Source of the DNA: Amoebophrya sp. A120
Lineage: Eukaryota; Sar; Dinophyceae; Syndiniales; Amoebophryaceae
Direction: 5' to 3'
Assembly (NCBI GenBank): GCA_905178155.1
Contig: CAJINV010000012.1
Location: 3,219,144-3,283,143, forward strand
DNA length: 64,000 bases
Shown here in pieces: positions 35,801-43,561 of the stretch. The stretch's first letter is position 1, and the number at the start of each line of letters is the position of its first letter. The translations under genes and the position numbers were made by a program. The notes under the pieces are model-generated. The model saw nothing but the letters and a program-made list of their open reading frames with translations. It ran no database searches and had not been told where the DNA came from.

Positions 35801-35983
35801 GGCCATCAGGGTCGTGGGGCAGGAGATCACCACTTCTCCTCTTACCACCACCATCACCACCACCACCACCATCATACCCCTTTTAACTACAAAACGGCTT
35901 CAGCAAATTGTAGTGAAGTACTGCTTTCCGCGAACGAAGTGGAGACCACAATGGAGCTAGCGGGAGTCGTGTATGCACTATGA
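17857..35983 (+). CDS. Very large Ser/Gly-rich protein, function unknown
   Basis: The start ATG at 17857 opens METLPVRTLE. Exons: 17857-18073, 18237-18994, 19250-19323, 19624-20665, about 20850-20968, 21256-21300, 21516-21610, 21897-23047, 23340-23976, 24261-25811, 26042-26410, 26676-26927, 27271-27317, 27529-27593, 27855-28034, 28303-28356, 28684-28823, 28975-29040, 29374 to about 29670, about 29905-30291, 30563-30596, 34724-34871, 35162-35247, 35396-35983. Folded-looking islands alternate with Ser/Gly/Asn-rich linkers: LQFLEQEWRSLLQEVF, FDTFARVMQEIRDLILTFQ, CLCKLLPKIFEAAGVE, AHLANLFGCKLSG, TEELLPLLEAFHERAED, LRLHNMLKKQEEEMEEE (coiled coil) and FFFQKSVPRVLDRIFSVV. I cannot assign a family; a trafficking or cytoskeletal scaffold is only a guess. 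Two junctions (20666-20849 and about 29670-29904) and the 3' end are unresolved. Coding-like frames continue to 36616 (NKVKYFTQLDTVL, DEDIPFEMNLYRFLDLV) but need a frame change. Confidence 0.7.
18074..18231. mobile_element. Introner, family C, TSD TGATG
   Basis: It starts TATGAATTGCAAAAGTATC and ends GATACTCGTGCATTGCATA, with TGATG at 18069-18073 and 18232-18236. Excision joins DEEEND to EPPGKSSS in frame. Confidence 0.95.
18995..19244. mobile_element. Introner, family A4, decayed flanks
   Basis: The ends are TATGAATTGCAAATATGTC and TATTTGCAATGCATA; flanks ACCGG and ATCGC match at three of five positions. Removal joins FKDWRDR to RVITKLLLDCG in frame. The right inverted repeat reads CCAGACTAGGC instead of CCAGACCCAGAC. 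Confidence 0.8.
19324..19618. mobile_element. Old family A2 introner, decayed ends
   Basis: The ends TATCCATTGCAACGACC and ATATTTGGTTTCGATA are strongly diverged; flanks GTTGG and CCTGG match at three positions. The interior still reads like A2 (GCTACGCGGAGAGGGC). Excision joins GFKVG to TCGGISSEDGG in frame. Confidence 0.75.
20666..20849 (+). other. Intron with unresolved ends
   Basis: The upstream exon frame (ASRTVIL) and the downstream frame, fixed by three perfectly placed introners, require a phase-0 intron here. GT at 20665 with AG at 20850 would shift the frame, so the GT-AG reading is not supported. The interior carries CTTGTCATGC and GCATCACAA introner words, which suggests a decayed introner. 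Confidence 0.5.
20969..21250. mobile_element. Introner, family B, TSD GGCGG
   Basis: It starts TATCCTTTGTAAAAACGTCC and ends CTTTTTTCCACAGGATA, flanked by GGCGG at 20964-20968 and 21251-21255. Excision joins EQPPGG to GRSAGLSSSS. Confidence 0.95.
21301..21510. mobile_element. Introner, family E, TSD AACGG
   Basis: The ends TATCCAGGAAAAAAAACACC and GGTGTTTTTTTCTTGAATA are flanked by AACGG at 21296-21300 and 21511-21515. It leaves a 45-bp exon upstream. Confidence 0.95.
21611..21891. mobile_element. Introner, family A2, TSD CCCTA/CCCCA
   Basis: It starts TATGCATTGCAGATATGG and ends GCAGTTTTTGCATTGGATA, with a 4/5 flank match. Excision joins GIVNLSP to SGKPDFDTF; the alternative frame meets an immediate stop, so this junction anchors the frame of the gene. 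Confidence 0.9.
23048..23334. mobile_element. Decayed family A introner
   Basis: It starts TATGCGATTGTACTGCAA and ends CAGACATGTTTGCTATGCATA; flanks CAAGC and CTTCC are diverged. Removing element plus five bases joins SGSKPS to SSSGADSG in frame. Confidence 0.75.
23977..24255. mobile_element. Introner, family B, TSD GCAGT
   Basis: It starts TATCATATGTAAAAACGTCC and ends GTTTTTACTCAGGATA, with GCAGT at 23972-23976 and 24256-24260. Excision joins QNIIRQ to LVEQSHVVRR. Confidence 0.96.
25812..26041 (+). other. Canonical GT-AG intron
   Basis: The donor reads GGTATAAGT. Acceptors at 26017 (CACCAG) and 26041 (GGCGCAG) are both in phase, so the exact 3' end is not settled. No introner ends or flanking repeats are visible. 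Confidence 0.7.
26411..26670. mobile_element. Introner, family A3, TSD GCATT/GCAGT
   Basis: The ends are TATCAAAGGTAAAAATGTC and ACATTTTTCCTTTTGATA. Excision joins SLLPSH to FGGDKYNND in frame. The interior closely matches 17371 in the same orientation. Confidence 0.92.
26928..27265. mobile_element. Introner, family F, TSD GGAGC/AGAGC
   Basis: It starts TATTACAGTGAAAAGTGCC and ends GGACATTTTTCATTGTAATA. Excision joins AEDNSEE to LCGGSWQDYF in frame. It carries a short internal duplication (GCATGACAAGAGCCGCTCTT near 27067 and 27100). Confidence 0.9.
27318..27528 (+). other. Canonical GT-AG intron
   Basis: Donor GAG|GTACTTAC; acceptor with a strong pyrimidine tract ending TACACTCAG at 27528. 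Phase 0, joining TYGSE to VAIPGSPAN. It has no introner ends. Confidence 0.85.
27594..27849. mobile_element. Introner, family G, TSD GTGCG
   Basis: Only copy of this family in the window. The ends are TATGACCCGCTCAAACG and TTGAGCAAGTTATA, with a long inverted repeat around CGTTACAATCTCAAACG. GTGCG occurs at 27589-27593 and 27850-27854. Excision joins QKLAQVR to KARFDFRG. Confidence 0.95.
28035..28297. mobile_element. Introner, family A2, TSD CAGAG
   Basis: The ends TATGAACTGCAAATATG and CATTTTTGCAGTTGATA are flanked by CAGAG at 28030-28034 and 28298-28302. Excision joins NGLARQS to LVTNALVNF. Confidence 0.96.
28357..28678. mobile_element. Introner, family D, flanks CCGGG/TCAGG
   Basis: It starts TATTGAGAGGAAAGATCCC and ends GGGGGCTTTTCCTTTTGATA. 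Flanks match at three of five positions, but excision joins RGGGPG to GHNSSGY in frame. It leaves a 54-bp exon upstream. Confidence 0.85.
28824..28969. mobile_element. Introner, family C, TSD GGAAG/GGATG
   Basis: It starts TATCCTGTGCAAAAGCATCG and ends GATACTTTTGCAGTTCATA. Excision joins KQEEEME to EERNYFLKQL, preserving a coiled coil. Confidence 0.93.
29041..29368. mobile_element. Introner, family E/H, TSD AACGC
   Basis: It starts TATCCTGAGAAAAAAACTG and ends CAGTTTTTTCGTGGGATA, with AACGC at 29036-29040 and 29369-29373. Excision joins LQDLKT to LLKKYYTT. Confidence 0.95.
29671..29904 (+). other. Unresolved intron or decayed introner
   Basis: Introner words (GCATGACAAG at 29767, TGTGATGCAT near 29848) and loss of the upstream frame show an intron here. 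I could not find matching ends or flanks. A second frame at 29660-29800 (RFMQQKNYPARTILFTQ) also looks coding, so a frameshift is possible. Confidence 0.4.
30292..30557. mobile_element. Introner, family A2, TSD GCCCT
   Basis: The ends TATCAACTGCAAAAATG and CATATTTGCAATCCATA are flanked by GCCCT at 30287-30291 and 30558-30562. The interior is inverted relative to 3701 and 28035. It serves as an intact reference for its interrupted neighbour at 30597. Confidence 0.97.
30751..30802 (+). repeat. Duplicated and scrambled filler at retrotransposon 5' junction
   Basis: GGGGGGACTCTGATG occurs at 30751-30765 and 30788-30802. Between them lie ATGCCCTCTCCGC and GCTTCCTGATGC, both also present in the introner just upstream (about 30709-30747). 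Confidence 0.85.
30782..33754 (+). CDS. Reverse transcriptase C-terminal fragment of a LINE-type element
   Basis: The ORF has 990 codons with no internal stop. Residues about 120-140 read WTLAVQYVDDGTIVLKFF, the YxDD active-site strand of reverse transcriptase. It is followed by APLKCEF (about 165) and DFLKILGIRI (about 200), matching the order of later palm motifs in non-LTR enzymes. A thumb-like helix follows (LVWIIQVFFVSSMIYFLPVM). The fingers and first catalytic Asp that should precede YVDD are absent, so the protein is 5'-truncated and not expected to be active. Residues about 640-990 are highly charged (Lys/Glu/Arg-rich); I see no endonuclease or clear RNase H. The start codon chosen lies in junction filler, and the real protein would begin upstream in a full-length copy. 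Confidence 0.85.
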   Translation: MLGGTLMFLPGVEIVAEFLEEVFDEEGRTNRERLQKAEAKLRTRIARLYKGGDIDTSFRDYDHRTEVDEIYQKEAGPPVTGYRRGEKVTTGQGKEKKGEKARKTEFRYYMGNLPHDNKRKWTLAVQYVDDGTIVLKFFVEDIEVVAAALKAASWAYQKIYETEGQFLAPLKCEFATSLKDPAKISILRQAFQPFGIMFEEKDFLKILGIRIVPTNKEGQRKALRSQVQQSIGIGQHLAYQVMSRRKKLEGEELVWIIQVFFVSSMIYFLPVMQLYFDMQDWATMLGEISLTIAETIGMTEETVEELMRKTNTNAETFYRVVFGAKMLGITDPITLGLKTLRATAQANYLTDPGGFIQMATMPLKVVGESKAGIARAVERKIMKRKEADIALLQALRDGASVRLSAGSDLRGVGIVGKTNKAKPQMVQSQHVYRCDRSLLADKIRTGGKGKKGQSDYMTKIWVKHTKKEEATMVTVEEWKGKEEHMATIETRQDHLKTEVRTEERKFVAYCNNAIRAIEMVKKQQHEGSGGVCVCLLDYDEMKEKTRGLLRKEQGIALELQEEIEKAEKQIPGLTIVRRWGKQNAPKTLEKRETQGGYTEAIPLKVANVSKHDDEYAEWVQYDFGEKNVPTKPIWEWPEMSKIERQVYTYRKIIGDEKKDGKKAEEGGGDGEDDRRKDSTGERKGKEASSSAKEKARCGKDPKGNTATTDTSREIVSGSLAETIRKMVEGEKIRAQKEGNEMLQRALDIIGRATDLLETAEDVPLESRATSSSSNRRDMPEITEERKESKEEEENEIEEDVYFSPAQEYQGSRSGYVYKLGRFGMGYYKDQGPEEATREMFQKITIGGPGGKLPKREISKEQKTAKKEVTGDATRQEKNTQQVRKVAEEEEEIEMTSREAEEPGGEGRSGSLRKKTAKDISETVREKEDEKEEERFPTLEELNERDRKRDREEAAEREEERKRQEERRSMKRPKYDNALQEELAQMFRNTH
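34499..34568 (+). repeat. 35-bp tandem duplication in retrotransposon 3' tail
   Basis: Two adjacent copies begin GGTATTGGCAGAGGCTAAAT at 34499 and 34534, just before the CAA tail. LINE 3' ends often carry such repeats. Confidence 0.9.
34872..35156. mobile_element. Introner, family A1, TSD GCCGG
   Basis: The ends TATGCATTGCAAATATAATG and ATATTTGCAATGCATA are flanked by GCCGG at 34867-34871 and 35157-35161. Excision joins VLNQEWP to ESEVAVCKR. The interior orientation matches 2511. Confidence 0.95.
35248..35390. mobile_element. Introner, family C, TSD GTACT
   Basis: It starts TATCCTGTGCAAAAGTATCG and ends GATGCTTTTGCGTTTCATA, with GTACT at 35243-35247 and 35391-35395. At 143 bp it is the shortest well-defined introner here. 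Confidence 0.96.
35838..35877 (+). repeat. CAC/CAT microsatellite encoding a His run
   Basis: About ten consecutive His codons (CAC/CAT) lie in the last exon of the large protein, a likely length-variable tract. Confidence 0.85.
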
Positions 35984-38144
35984 GCATTTCTTCGCTCTGG
36001 GTAGTCTATTGGAAAAATATCAATATTCGATAGAAGTGCAGCACACTTGTTATGATGCAGTCAGTCTGTCACCCACAGCAGCTTCTAAGCAGAAGACGCT
36101 GGCGGTGCCTACGTTGCACTAGTGCAACTGCAGCAGCAGCAGCTCGTCTTACATGGCAGGTTCGGGCGCTGCAATAAGATTGAGAAGTCTGGTGCAACAT
36201 CAAAATAAAGTAAAGTACTTCACCCAATTAGATACTGTACTGACATGTTGTCAATCTAGCCAGGACACTGTGCTGCATTTTTCCAAACCTTCTGGTGGAG
36301 GTGGAATTACACGAAAAGCTGTAGAACTTTGCACTCTGTCTAGTCATGACGACCCAGACCGATATTTGCACAGCATTTCGGCGTGTCACAAAACATTGGA
36401 ACTGATGGTAGTGGAGCGGAGAAAATAAAAAACCGGCCGCGCATTTCCGCCATGGCAGCTGCTGGGGGAGTTGCAAATAGACCTGGTTGCAGAGTAAAAG
36501 ACGCGACTGCTACCGGTGGCAATGATAGTTCGCAATTTTATTTCCGATCAGATGAAGATATCCCTTTTGAAATGAACTTGTACCGTTTTCTCGACCTCGT
36601 TTCCCAAAAATTGTAAAATTTTTTGCTGAAGATAATCAATGATGATGAGCTACTTACTTGAAGACCAAAGCCTGAGTTCGTTTCTGTCCTTTTTCAAAGC
36701 TACTTACACTGCTATATCTAGAGCTGCAAGAGTACAAAGAGAAGCTGAAGGGAGAGCTGGACACAAAGTAGAAGTACTTTGGGACGCAATGCACATCCTA
36801 GTTTCATTTTAGTATTTAGGTTAACTTTCATATCTGTTTGTTTCACCATGGAGATCGAAATGGAATGGAAAATAGAATTGCGGTAATGCATCAATCGAGT
36901 AGAAGTAGGACCACTACCGCATGTGGCTCTTGAATGCCCCCATGGTTATTGGCCATCGCGACTTGAAGTGTGACTGCTCTGTCGCTTTTGCCAGGATGCT
37001 CCATCTGATTTCTGTATGATTTTTCGTTATTTTCGTTACAGCACAAGTTCAAGTTCTGATGCCTTATTTCGATTGCTTTCATTGTAGTGAGTAAGTTCTT
37101 CAATTTGCTTTCTGACTGAATTTGAGTGAGTATAAAGCGACTGGTATCAAATCAAATCAGTGCACAAGAATGAAAATCAGCCTCAGGCTAATCTGCCATT
37201 TTTTTCGTTATCTCTGCGGAGATTTCAACCCGGTTGTTTGCTGCTCTGCCTCTCAGACGACTCATGTCATTCGTGTTCGCGCCATCTCGACGACGGCAAG
37301 GAAACAAGACGACTCAAACGAAATGGCAATCGTGCAGGCAAATTTCAAGCTTTACGCTTCCATTAAAGTTCCTGGCCAATCTTCGCGAATAGTCGACGTG
37401 TGAGGTGCAATCGTGTACGTACGTAGATAAGTATCGTCTTGCAAGAACTGGCCGTCGCAAGATCGGTTTTGCTGGAAACTTCACTTCAGTACAGAACAAA
37501 GGTACGATGAGGATCAATGTATCAACATCGTACTCCTAGCCTCGGTTCGAAAAGCCATCGGTTATTACATACCTGTCGCCTGCTCAAGGATACATACTAG
37601 TACGACTTTCATCGATCTGTGGACATGTGAGCACCTCCTCCAGAAAGGCTGTATGGATAAAATATTAGCCATGATGATCAGCAGGCTGCTCAGAAGACAG
37701 CGAACTAGATAACATACGGGGATACACTCATTTTTAGTTTTAAGAAGTGGAGCATATTTTTCGCAGCTACCTACGACCCCGATTGGGATGGAGCCACAAC
37801 TCGAAACTTGCCTCCTCTATCTTCGTCAACAGCCTCCTTCAGCCGCCCACTTTTACTAGCGCCGCTCGTTTGATGTTAATGTTCTCCAGCAGCTTTAATA
37901 GCGTCCGATTGACCATTTCTGTGCACCACAGCCTTTGGTTTGAATGCCTATCTCGAGCATGTACTTTTTATTCGCTACCCAGCCGTGACCTACGTCCCTT
38001 TTTCTTTTTCATCAGATTTCATTCGTAAGGATCTATCAACATAACTTGGGACGACTACACTTGAACTTTTTACGCGCCAGACTCTACTCCTATACCAGAA
38101 TTGCTATATGAATCAGCATCAAGATCGCATCATCCACCACTTAC
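35984..38144. other. 3' region of the large gene and intergenic sequence
   Basis: Coding-like but frame-shifted stretches run to 36616 (HFFALGSLLEKYQYSIEV near 35985; NKVKYFTQLDTVL near 36190; DEDIPFEMNLYRFLDLV near 36555). They may be further exons of the large gene or a decayed 3' end. From 36617 to 38144 I see only short ORFs without support and no RNA gene. Confidence 0.45.
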
Positions 38145-41100
38145 ATGCCACCTCCTCCTCCGCCACGACCGCCATCTCAGGGCGGCGCAGCAGACACGAC
38201 CAGCAGCGAAAAAAATAGTAGAAGTAAAGAGCCTACAATTCGTGACGTTGTCCTCGCGAAAAACGAGAATTCGCAGGCGAGGCAGCAGTACATGATGTTC
38301 GACCTCGCGAAACCAATTGGATGGAAGAGCGGCAGCGCGTCCGGGCTCGTGCAGCGGCGCCAGGAGGAGAACTACTACGGAGGTCCACCTCGCACAAGTA
38401 CCTCTGCACGCGGACCACCAGCAGCATTCCCCCCGGGGGAAGCTGCCTATCCAAGAAAAAAGCATTGTAGGTGTAACTTTTTTGGAGGAACAGCATTACA
38501 AATCTGTCTGGCATGGCAGCAGAAACCTGTCATGCGCAGATAGTACGTGAAAACGCCCTTTCATGCACCCTACAATGCATGCCAAGCATGACAGACGCAA
38601 TCACCTTGCATGTTCATGCATCACAAATTTGCACTAACAACGTTTTTTTCTTGGATACTGCCCCCTTGTTCTTCACTCTCCCGGACTCGGCGGGGTGCAT
38701 CACGCGCACGTGTAAGGTATCCTGTGCAAAAGTATTGCACTCGTATTGCAATCATGCATTACAAGTTTTCTTCTTAAGGTAAATCCGCATTACAAATTTT
38801 GCTTCTCTTCATGCTGAGGAAATTTGTAATGCATTTATACGAGTACGATTACGATACCTTTGCAATGCATATAAGGACCCTAACTGCAACAATAAGTACC
38901 TGGCCGGGACGCCGGTCGAGTTTGCGGGTCGGTTCTGTCTATCAACTGTAAAAATGTCTGGGTCTGGAAGATTCTGACACTTGTCATGCACGTTTTGCAT
39001 GAGCAATGATGTCCGTGATGCATACCCTAGCAATACAGACTTTTTGAGGGCTTCTTGATGCCTATTCCGCATGACAAATGCCTTCTCAGCGTAGCAAAAG
39101 TTGCGCTCCCTTTGCTACTCATGCAATACAGATTTTTTTGGAATCCAAATGCAGCATCACAAGTTGCTTTCTTCCAGACCCAGACATTTTTGCATTTGAT
39201 TCTGTCGCAGCTTGCACGACGGCTTTCAGTACTGTGAGCTCCACATCGCGCAAGACGAGAAGTTCGCGAGAATCCAGTGCCAGGGCATCAAAAAGTACAA
39301 CAGCGAAAGGTGCAAGATCCACCGGTATTCTAGCATTCGAATGGGGAACGACGGCAACGGCGAGCTGGCCGCCAAACCGTTGCTGGAGGGGCGAAGTAAC
39401 TTCTGCTTGTTTCACCAGCCGAAGGGCTTTGATTTGTCGTACTGCAAACGCGAGCAAGTGCAGGGCATTGACCAATGGCCCTGGGTGTTTTTTGACCTGG
39501 AAACCGGTCGGCTCGTGTCGGAGTCCAGCGGGGACAGAGTATCAAAAAGAAAAATCCCCCCTTTCCGTATCAAAGTGGAAATTTGTGATGCTGATTTGTC
39601 GTCACAAATCGCCCTTGTCTTGCCTATAGGGCAATAGGAGCTGCCTTGTGGCGCATTCTATACAGCCAGTCTGTCATGCGCTTTCGACTACTGCAAACCT
39701 GTTTGCCATGCCTAATTGCAGCTAGCCTTCTGCATATCCGAGCAGGCAGCTCAGAAAATACCGCCAAGCGTTTTCTGCAAGACAAATCTGATTTGTGGGC
39801 GCCAATGAGCACTACAAATTTCCATTTTGATATGGGGAGGGGGGATTTTTCCTCACAATACAAAGACCGCGTCGACGTGAGCCTGGAGCGGGTCACCGAA
39901 ATCGGCGCGGTAGTGGTGAGAAATCCTGCGGAGGAGCTTCTACTATCACGCACGTCGAGGTCGCCAGCTCATGATGCGCACGGATTGGCTGCTGGCCACC
40001 CCCGCGGCCCGGATTGTTCGATATCATCTCTACCAGGAGGAGATGAGATTTTTGAAAATGAAAACTCATCCGCCCCCGCACGGTATGACGAGAGAAGCTC
40101 CGGGTTATTGTCCTCAAGCGCGGGTGGAAGAACTCATCACAGTCGAGGACCATACGAGCGCCCGCTACATTATGCATTGCAAATCTGTCCGGGTCTGGAA
40201 ATCTGTGATGCCAAAAAGCGGATGATGGAGACACTTTCGAATGCAGCCACGCATGACAACTTTCCAGAACGCTTATTTCTCATGCGCGGCCCGCATGAGA
40301 AACTGTGTTTCTTTTTCGTATGACAAAAGAGGCTGTGACTTTTGCTGGTCATGCAATACAGACCGCACAGGAATGTAAGCCCAGCATTGCAAGTTCGGAC
40401 TTTCCAGACCTAGACATTTCTGGAGTCGATATCCATTTCGAGACCTTGGTTCGGCCCAACCCGACCGAACCGATTGTGACGCCAAACGTCTCGGGGATCG
40501 AAAACGAAATGCTACAAACTGCCCCGGATTTCAAAACCGCGATGAGGAGTTTCTTGCAGTTTCTCGAGAGCTGTTGTCAGCAGCACTGCGAAGCAGGCGA
40601 TGTTGTAGGTGAAGCAGGCAGGAGGAGCACAAGTTCGACTAAAGATGCAACCACGACTGGCACGACAAGTAGAAGTAGACCCCTTCTGATCGCGCACAAC
40701 GGGTTGAATTTTGACGTGCAGGTGCTCTTTCACGAGCTTGTGCGGCACGGGATGGCGCGCGAGCTGGAAAAATTTCGGACCTTCCTTTTCCTCGACTCGC
40801 GGGTATCAAATGTAAAAATGTCTGGGTCTGGAAACTTGTGATGCTGGGTAGCGTCTCATGATGAGGCCACAAATGCTGGCTCAGCATGACAAGTTTCTGA
40901 GTTTCTAGGTGTTGCCTATTCTGCATGACAAACTACGTTTCATCACAGAAAAGTGAAGCTCTTGGGTAACGTGCATGACAGATTTAAGAGTCATGCCAGA
41001 CAGGCATGATTTTTCCAGACCCAGACATTTTTGCACTTGATAGCGGGATGTTGTGGACAATTTTCGCCCGGATTTCGAGTGCAGGAAGCTGGGGTGCTTG

Positions 41101-41553
41101 GGGTTGCAATTGAAGATTGACCGGAGAGACTACGTGGTGCCGACGGGAGAGGGAAATATTAACCACACTGCGCCGAGAACGGGTACTGGCGAGGTGCAGT
41201 TGATGCCAAAAAATAACGCCAGGAACAAAAGATCTGACTCCTTGCCAGAAATATTAAATCAGGGCCAAGGTGATATAGCGTCGTGCGCAGCTCCTACGCA
41301 ACAAGCGTCGAGCAATGTGAGCGAGGTCAGCATTGCCTCGACGGCCAGCGAGCACTGGGCCCGGCCGCACAGAGCGCTGTCGGATTCGTTTCTGTTGCGT
41401 GACGTCGTGTTGAAATCGATAGCGACGTGCTCGAAGCACAGGGCGCTGGCCGAAGGCTTGACGGTGCAGAAGGTCTTCGCAAATAACGCGCGATGCTGGA
41501 GTACGCACTGCAAACATGCCACCGCAGGAGCGACCCCCAAATTTGTCGTTTAG
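38145..41553 (+). CDS. DEDDh-type 3'-5' exonuclease with Cys-rich N-terminus
   Basis: Exons are 38145-38447, 38663-38717, 38877-38939, 39207-39539, 39866-40170, 40437-40803 and 41048-41553; the sum is 1932 bp, 643 residues, all phases consistent. The three exonuclease motifs are present in order: Exo I FFDLETGR (about residue 235) with the partner strand RVTEIGAVVV (about 260); Exo II AHNGLNFDVQVLFHEL (about 437); Exo III HRALSD (about 583). The His-xxxx-Asp spacing places it in the DEDDh group (DnaQ/TREX-like). FETLVRPNPTEPI and EMLQTAPDF match the usual linker between motifs I and II. Residues about 110-165 hold many Cys and His (TCKDPNCNNKY, FCRSLHDGFQYCELH), resembling a zinc-binding module. 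Ser-rich inserts separate the motifs. Substrate (DNA or RNA) cannot be told from sequence. All six introns are introners. Confidence 0.9.
38448..38657. mobile_element. Introner, family E, TSD CTGCC
   Basis: The ends TATCCAAGAAAAAAGC and CGTTTTTTTCTTGGATA are flanked by CTGCC at 38443-38447 and 38658-38662. The interior is the reverse complement of the E element at 15265. Confidence 0.96.
38718..38871. mobile_element. Introner, family C, TSD TAAGG
   Basis: It starts TATCCTGTGCAAAAGTATTG and ends GATACCTTTGCAATGCATA, with TAAGG at 38713-38717 and 38872-38876. It splits the Cys-rich module between TRTCK and DPNCNN. Confidence 0.96.
38940..39201. mobile_element. Introner, family A2, TSD CTGTC, terminal GATT
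   Basis: The ends are TATCAACTGTAAAAATG and TTTTTGCATTTGATT; the last base is T instead of A. CTGTC occurs at 38935-38939 and 39202-39206. Excision joins EFAGRFC to RSLHDGFQYC. Confidence 0.95.
39540..39860. mobile_element. Introner, family D, TSD CAGAG/CAAAG
   Basis: It starts TATCAAAAAGAAAAATCCCC and ends GGGATTTTTCCTCACAATA. Excision joins SESSGDR to DRVDVSLERV, bringing the Exo I Asp-Leu-Glu strand next to its partner strand. Confidence 0.93.
40171..40431. mobile_element. Introner, family A4, TSD TACAT/TCCAT
   Basis: The ends are TATGCATTGCAAATCTGTCC and CATTTCTGGAGTCGATA. Excision joins YERPLH to FETLVRPNP. The orientation matches 49286 and 55362. Confidence 0.9.
40804..41042. mobile_element. 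Introner, family A3, TSD GCGGG
   Basis: The ends TATCAAATGTAAAAATG and CATTTTTGCACTTGATA are flanked by GCGGG at 40799-40803 and 41043-41047. The interior is the reverse complement of the A3 elements at 17371 and 26411. Confidence 0.96.
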
Positions 41554-42753
41554 AATACAAATGAATGATATATAATCTAGAGACGACGAGGCGCGCGCGA
41601 TCATGCATTGTGCTGCGCAAGACAAATACAGTCCAAAAGATTTTTGTATTGACTTCTTGCCTGCGGCTGCTCAGTTGGAGTTGCATAGAGGTAACTGCGT
41701 TTACAATTACAAAACATCAAGTCTGTGTGTTGCCGATGCCGATGTAATCACATTTTATGTGCATAAAAAGAGATGGGCAAAAAACAAGATGAAGCCTTGC
41801 GCTGGCATGTTTGTATTCCATAGGCAGTGGGGTGAAAACTGAGCCGCATTCGCCTGTCGCACGAAAGCGGACGGCGCCAGAGGCGGAAGAGGGGCCGAGC
41901 GAACTCGTCTTGACGGGGGGATGGAAGGACAAGCAACAGAAAACGGAGAAGAGAAGCGATAGTGGTGGAGCTGGCGGCCCTCCACCCGGACGATTTTTCT
42001 CTACTGGACAACGGGGGACATTGCTACAAGGAGCTCCGCGTGGTGGAGGTGGTTAGAATCTGTGAGTAATTATCTTTTTCAGCGATTGACATGATAAAGC
42101 ATCGGATCTAACTCCTATGTGTATTTTCATAAACCCCTCGTAATGGATAAGGAGCTGCTGGTCACGTACCATTTTGCTTACCTCAACCCCTGTGGCTCGC
42201 TTTGCGGTGCAGCTGCGGGGAGTAGTTCTTACATCATTACTACTTATTTTGCTCACCCCATCTATCAACCCCTGTGGCTCGCTTTGCGGTGCAGCCACGG
42301 GGAGTAGTTCTTACATAGTATTTTGCTGAGCCCTGTGAAAACTGAGACGCTTCAGTAGTTTCGCACGACCACGACGACGACACAACTAAGTGCTGAAAAT
42401 GCGAGATCTGCATAATTTACACGTCTTAAAGGGTCTTCTTGCTAGGACATGTTGTGGGAAAAAAGCAACGGCAGCAACAGTGTTCTTCTCCGGTTCAGTC
42501 TTGTTTTCCGCGATACCTGAACGACCGGGCGAGAAGTGTGGCCTATCCTTTTTTAGTATGTACTTGCACTTATGCTGTCACTTTATAATGTGATGTAGTC
42601 GCATCGGCATCACAGTACGTGTACCTACCAGCTTTACTCGGAGTCAGAGAGAATCCATGCGATCAAAAGCGTTGCTGTTGCCCGGAACCATTTCTGCCCA
42701 TTGCTAGCATTTCAAGTAAAGATGGAGCTGAAGTAAGAAGCGAAACCAAAAAA
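41554..42753. other. Intergenic
   Basis: There is no supported gene. An ORF at 41603-41842 and minus-strand ORFs at 41717-42011 have no recognisable similarity. The one structured feature is the 82-bp tandem repeat listed separately. Confidence 0.5.
42183..42340 (+). repeat. 82-bp tandem repeat, two copies
   Basis: TCAACCCCTGTGGCTCGCTT begins at 42183 and again at 42265. Each copy continues through GGGGAGTAGTTCTTACAT and reaches TATTTTGCT. There are no inverted ends or 5-bp duplications, so it is not an introner. Confidence 0.9.
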
Positions 42754-43048
42754 ATGTCCTTTTCCCCATCCATGTTCCTGTTTGGCAATGCGCTTGCCGC
42801 CGCGCCCGCGTTCGCCTTCTACAGCCATATGCAGCGGGTCGAGCAAACGTGCCAGTACTACCTCGAAAGGAGCAGGTCGAGCCGGGCAGCCGGGGAACCA
42901 CCGAGGTTACCGGTGAAAATTTCCGCGATGGATCCGATCACTCAGTGGAACCAAGCGCTGATAGCGTTGCACCACTTTTTGCACACGACCGCGGCCTTGA
43001 CGAGTGGGGGAGTAGGAAAAATTGCTGCTGTGAAATCCACTTCGTGAT
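42754..43048 (+). CDS. Small hypothetical protein
   Basis: An ORF of 97 codons starts at an ATG in an A-rich context (MSFSPSMFLFGNALAAAPAF). Residues 5-20 are hydrophobic and could be a signal anchor. The rest is helical-looking (MQRVEQTCQYYLERSR, WNQALIALHHFLHTTAAL). The open frame extends upstream to 42619, so the true start could be earlier. I do not recognise it. It could also be a first exon of the next gene, whose ATG lies 513 bp downstream. Confidence 0.45.
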
Positions 43049-43561
43049 ATCCGGGATTTTTTTGCTGAATAGGAAAACTCTCTGTCACCTGTTCTTGCAG
43101 CTGATAAAAAACAGTACGTAGCTGCTCCTGGATTCTCAAATTGCGTCGACAAACTGCAGCTACCAGTGCGCACTGAAAAGGGCAGCTGCCGCTTCTGGAT
43201 AAACGATCTGTTCTTGGCTCGTTCTTGCGTTTTGAGCCGGCGTTCTTCCATATCTTTTTTCACTTTTACATGTGTGGTCGTAGTAGATAAATCGGGTTGC
43301 TATAATGATGCGACCGGTGAATCCTGGTTCGCGTTCCAGCTGCACGACCGTTGCCTGCAGAGTTTTTGCTGTTTCTTTCAATCAAGAAGGAAAAGTTCTT
43401 CTTTGGTCTACAATTACAATTTTCACGACTTGATTTTTTGCGCGCTGCTGAGTGCATTCATATACAACTCCTACACGGGCTTTCAAGGATAGAAATGAAC
43501 ATGGACTACACTTTCATGGTAAAGTAAATTGATATTCTTGGCAATATTTCAAAAAGAAATC
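43049..43561. other. Intergenic or leader of the APC5-like gene
   Basis: A CAG preceded by a pyrimidine-rich stretch near 43100 could be an acceptor, but no exon is convincing. I see no other feature. Confidence 0.4.
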
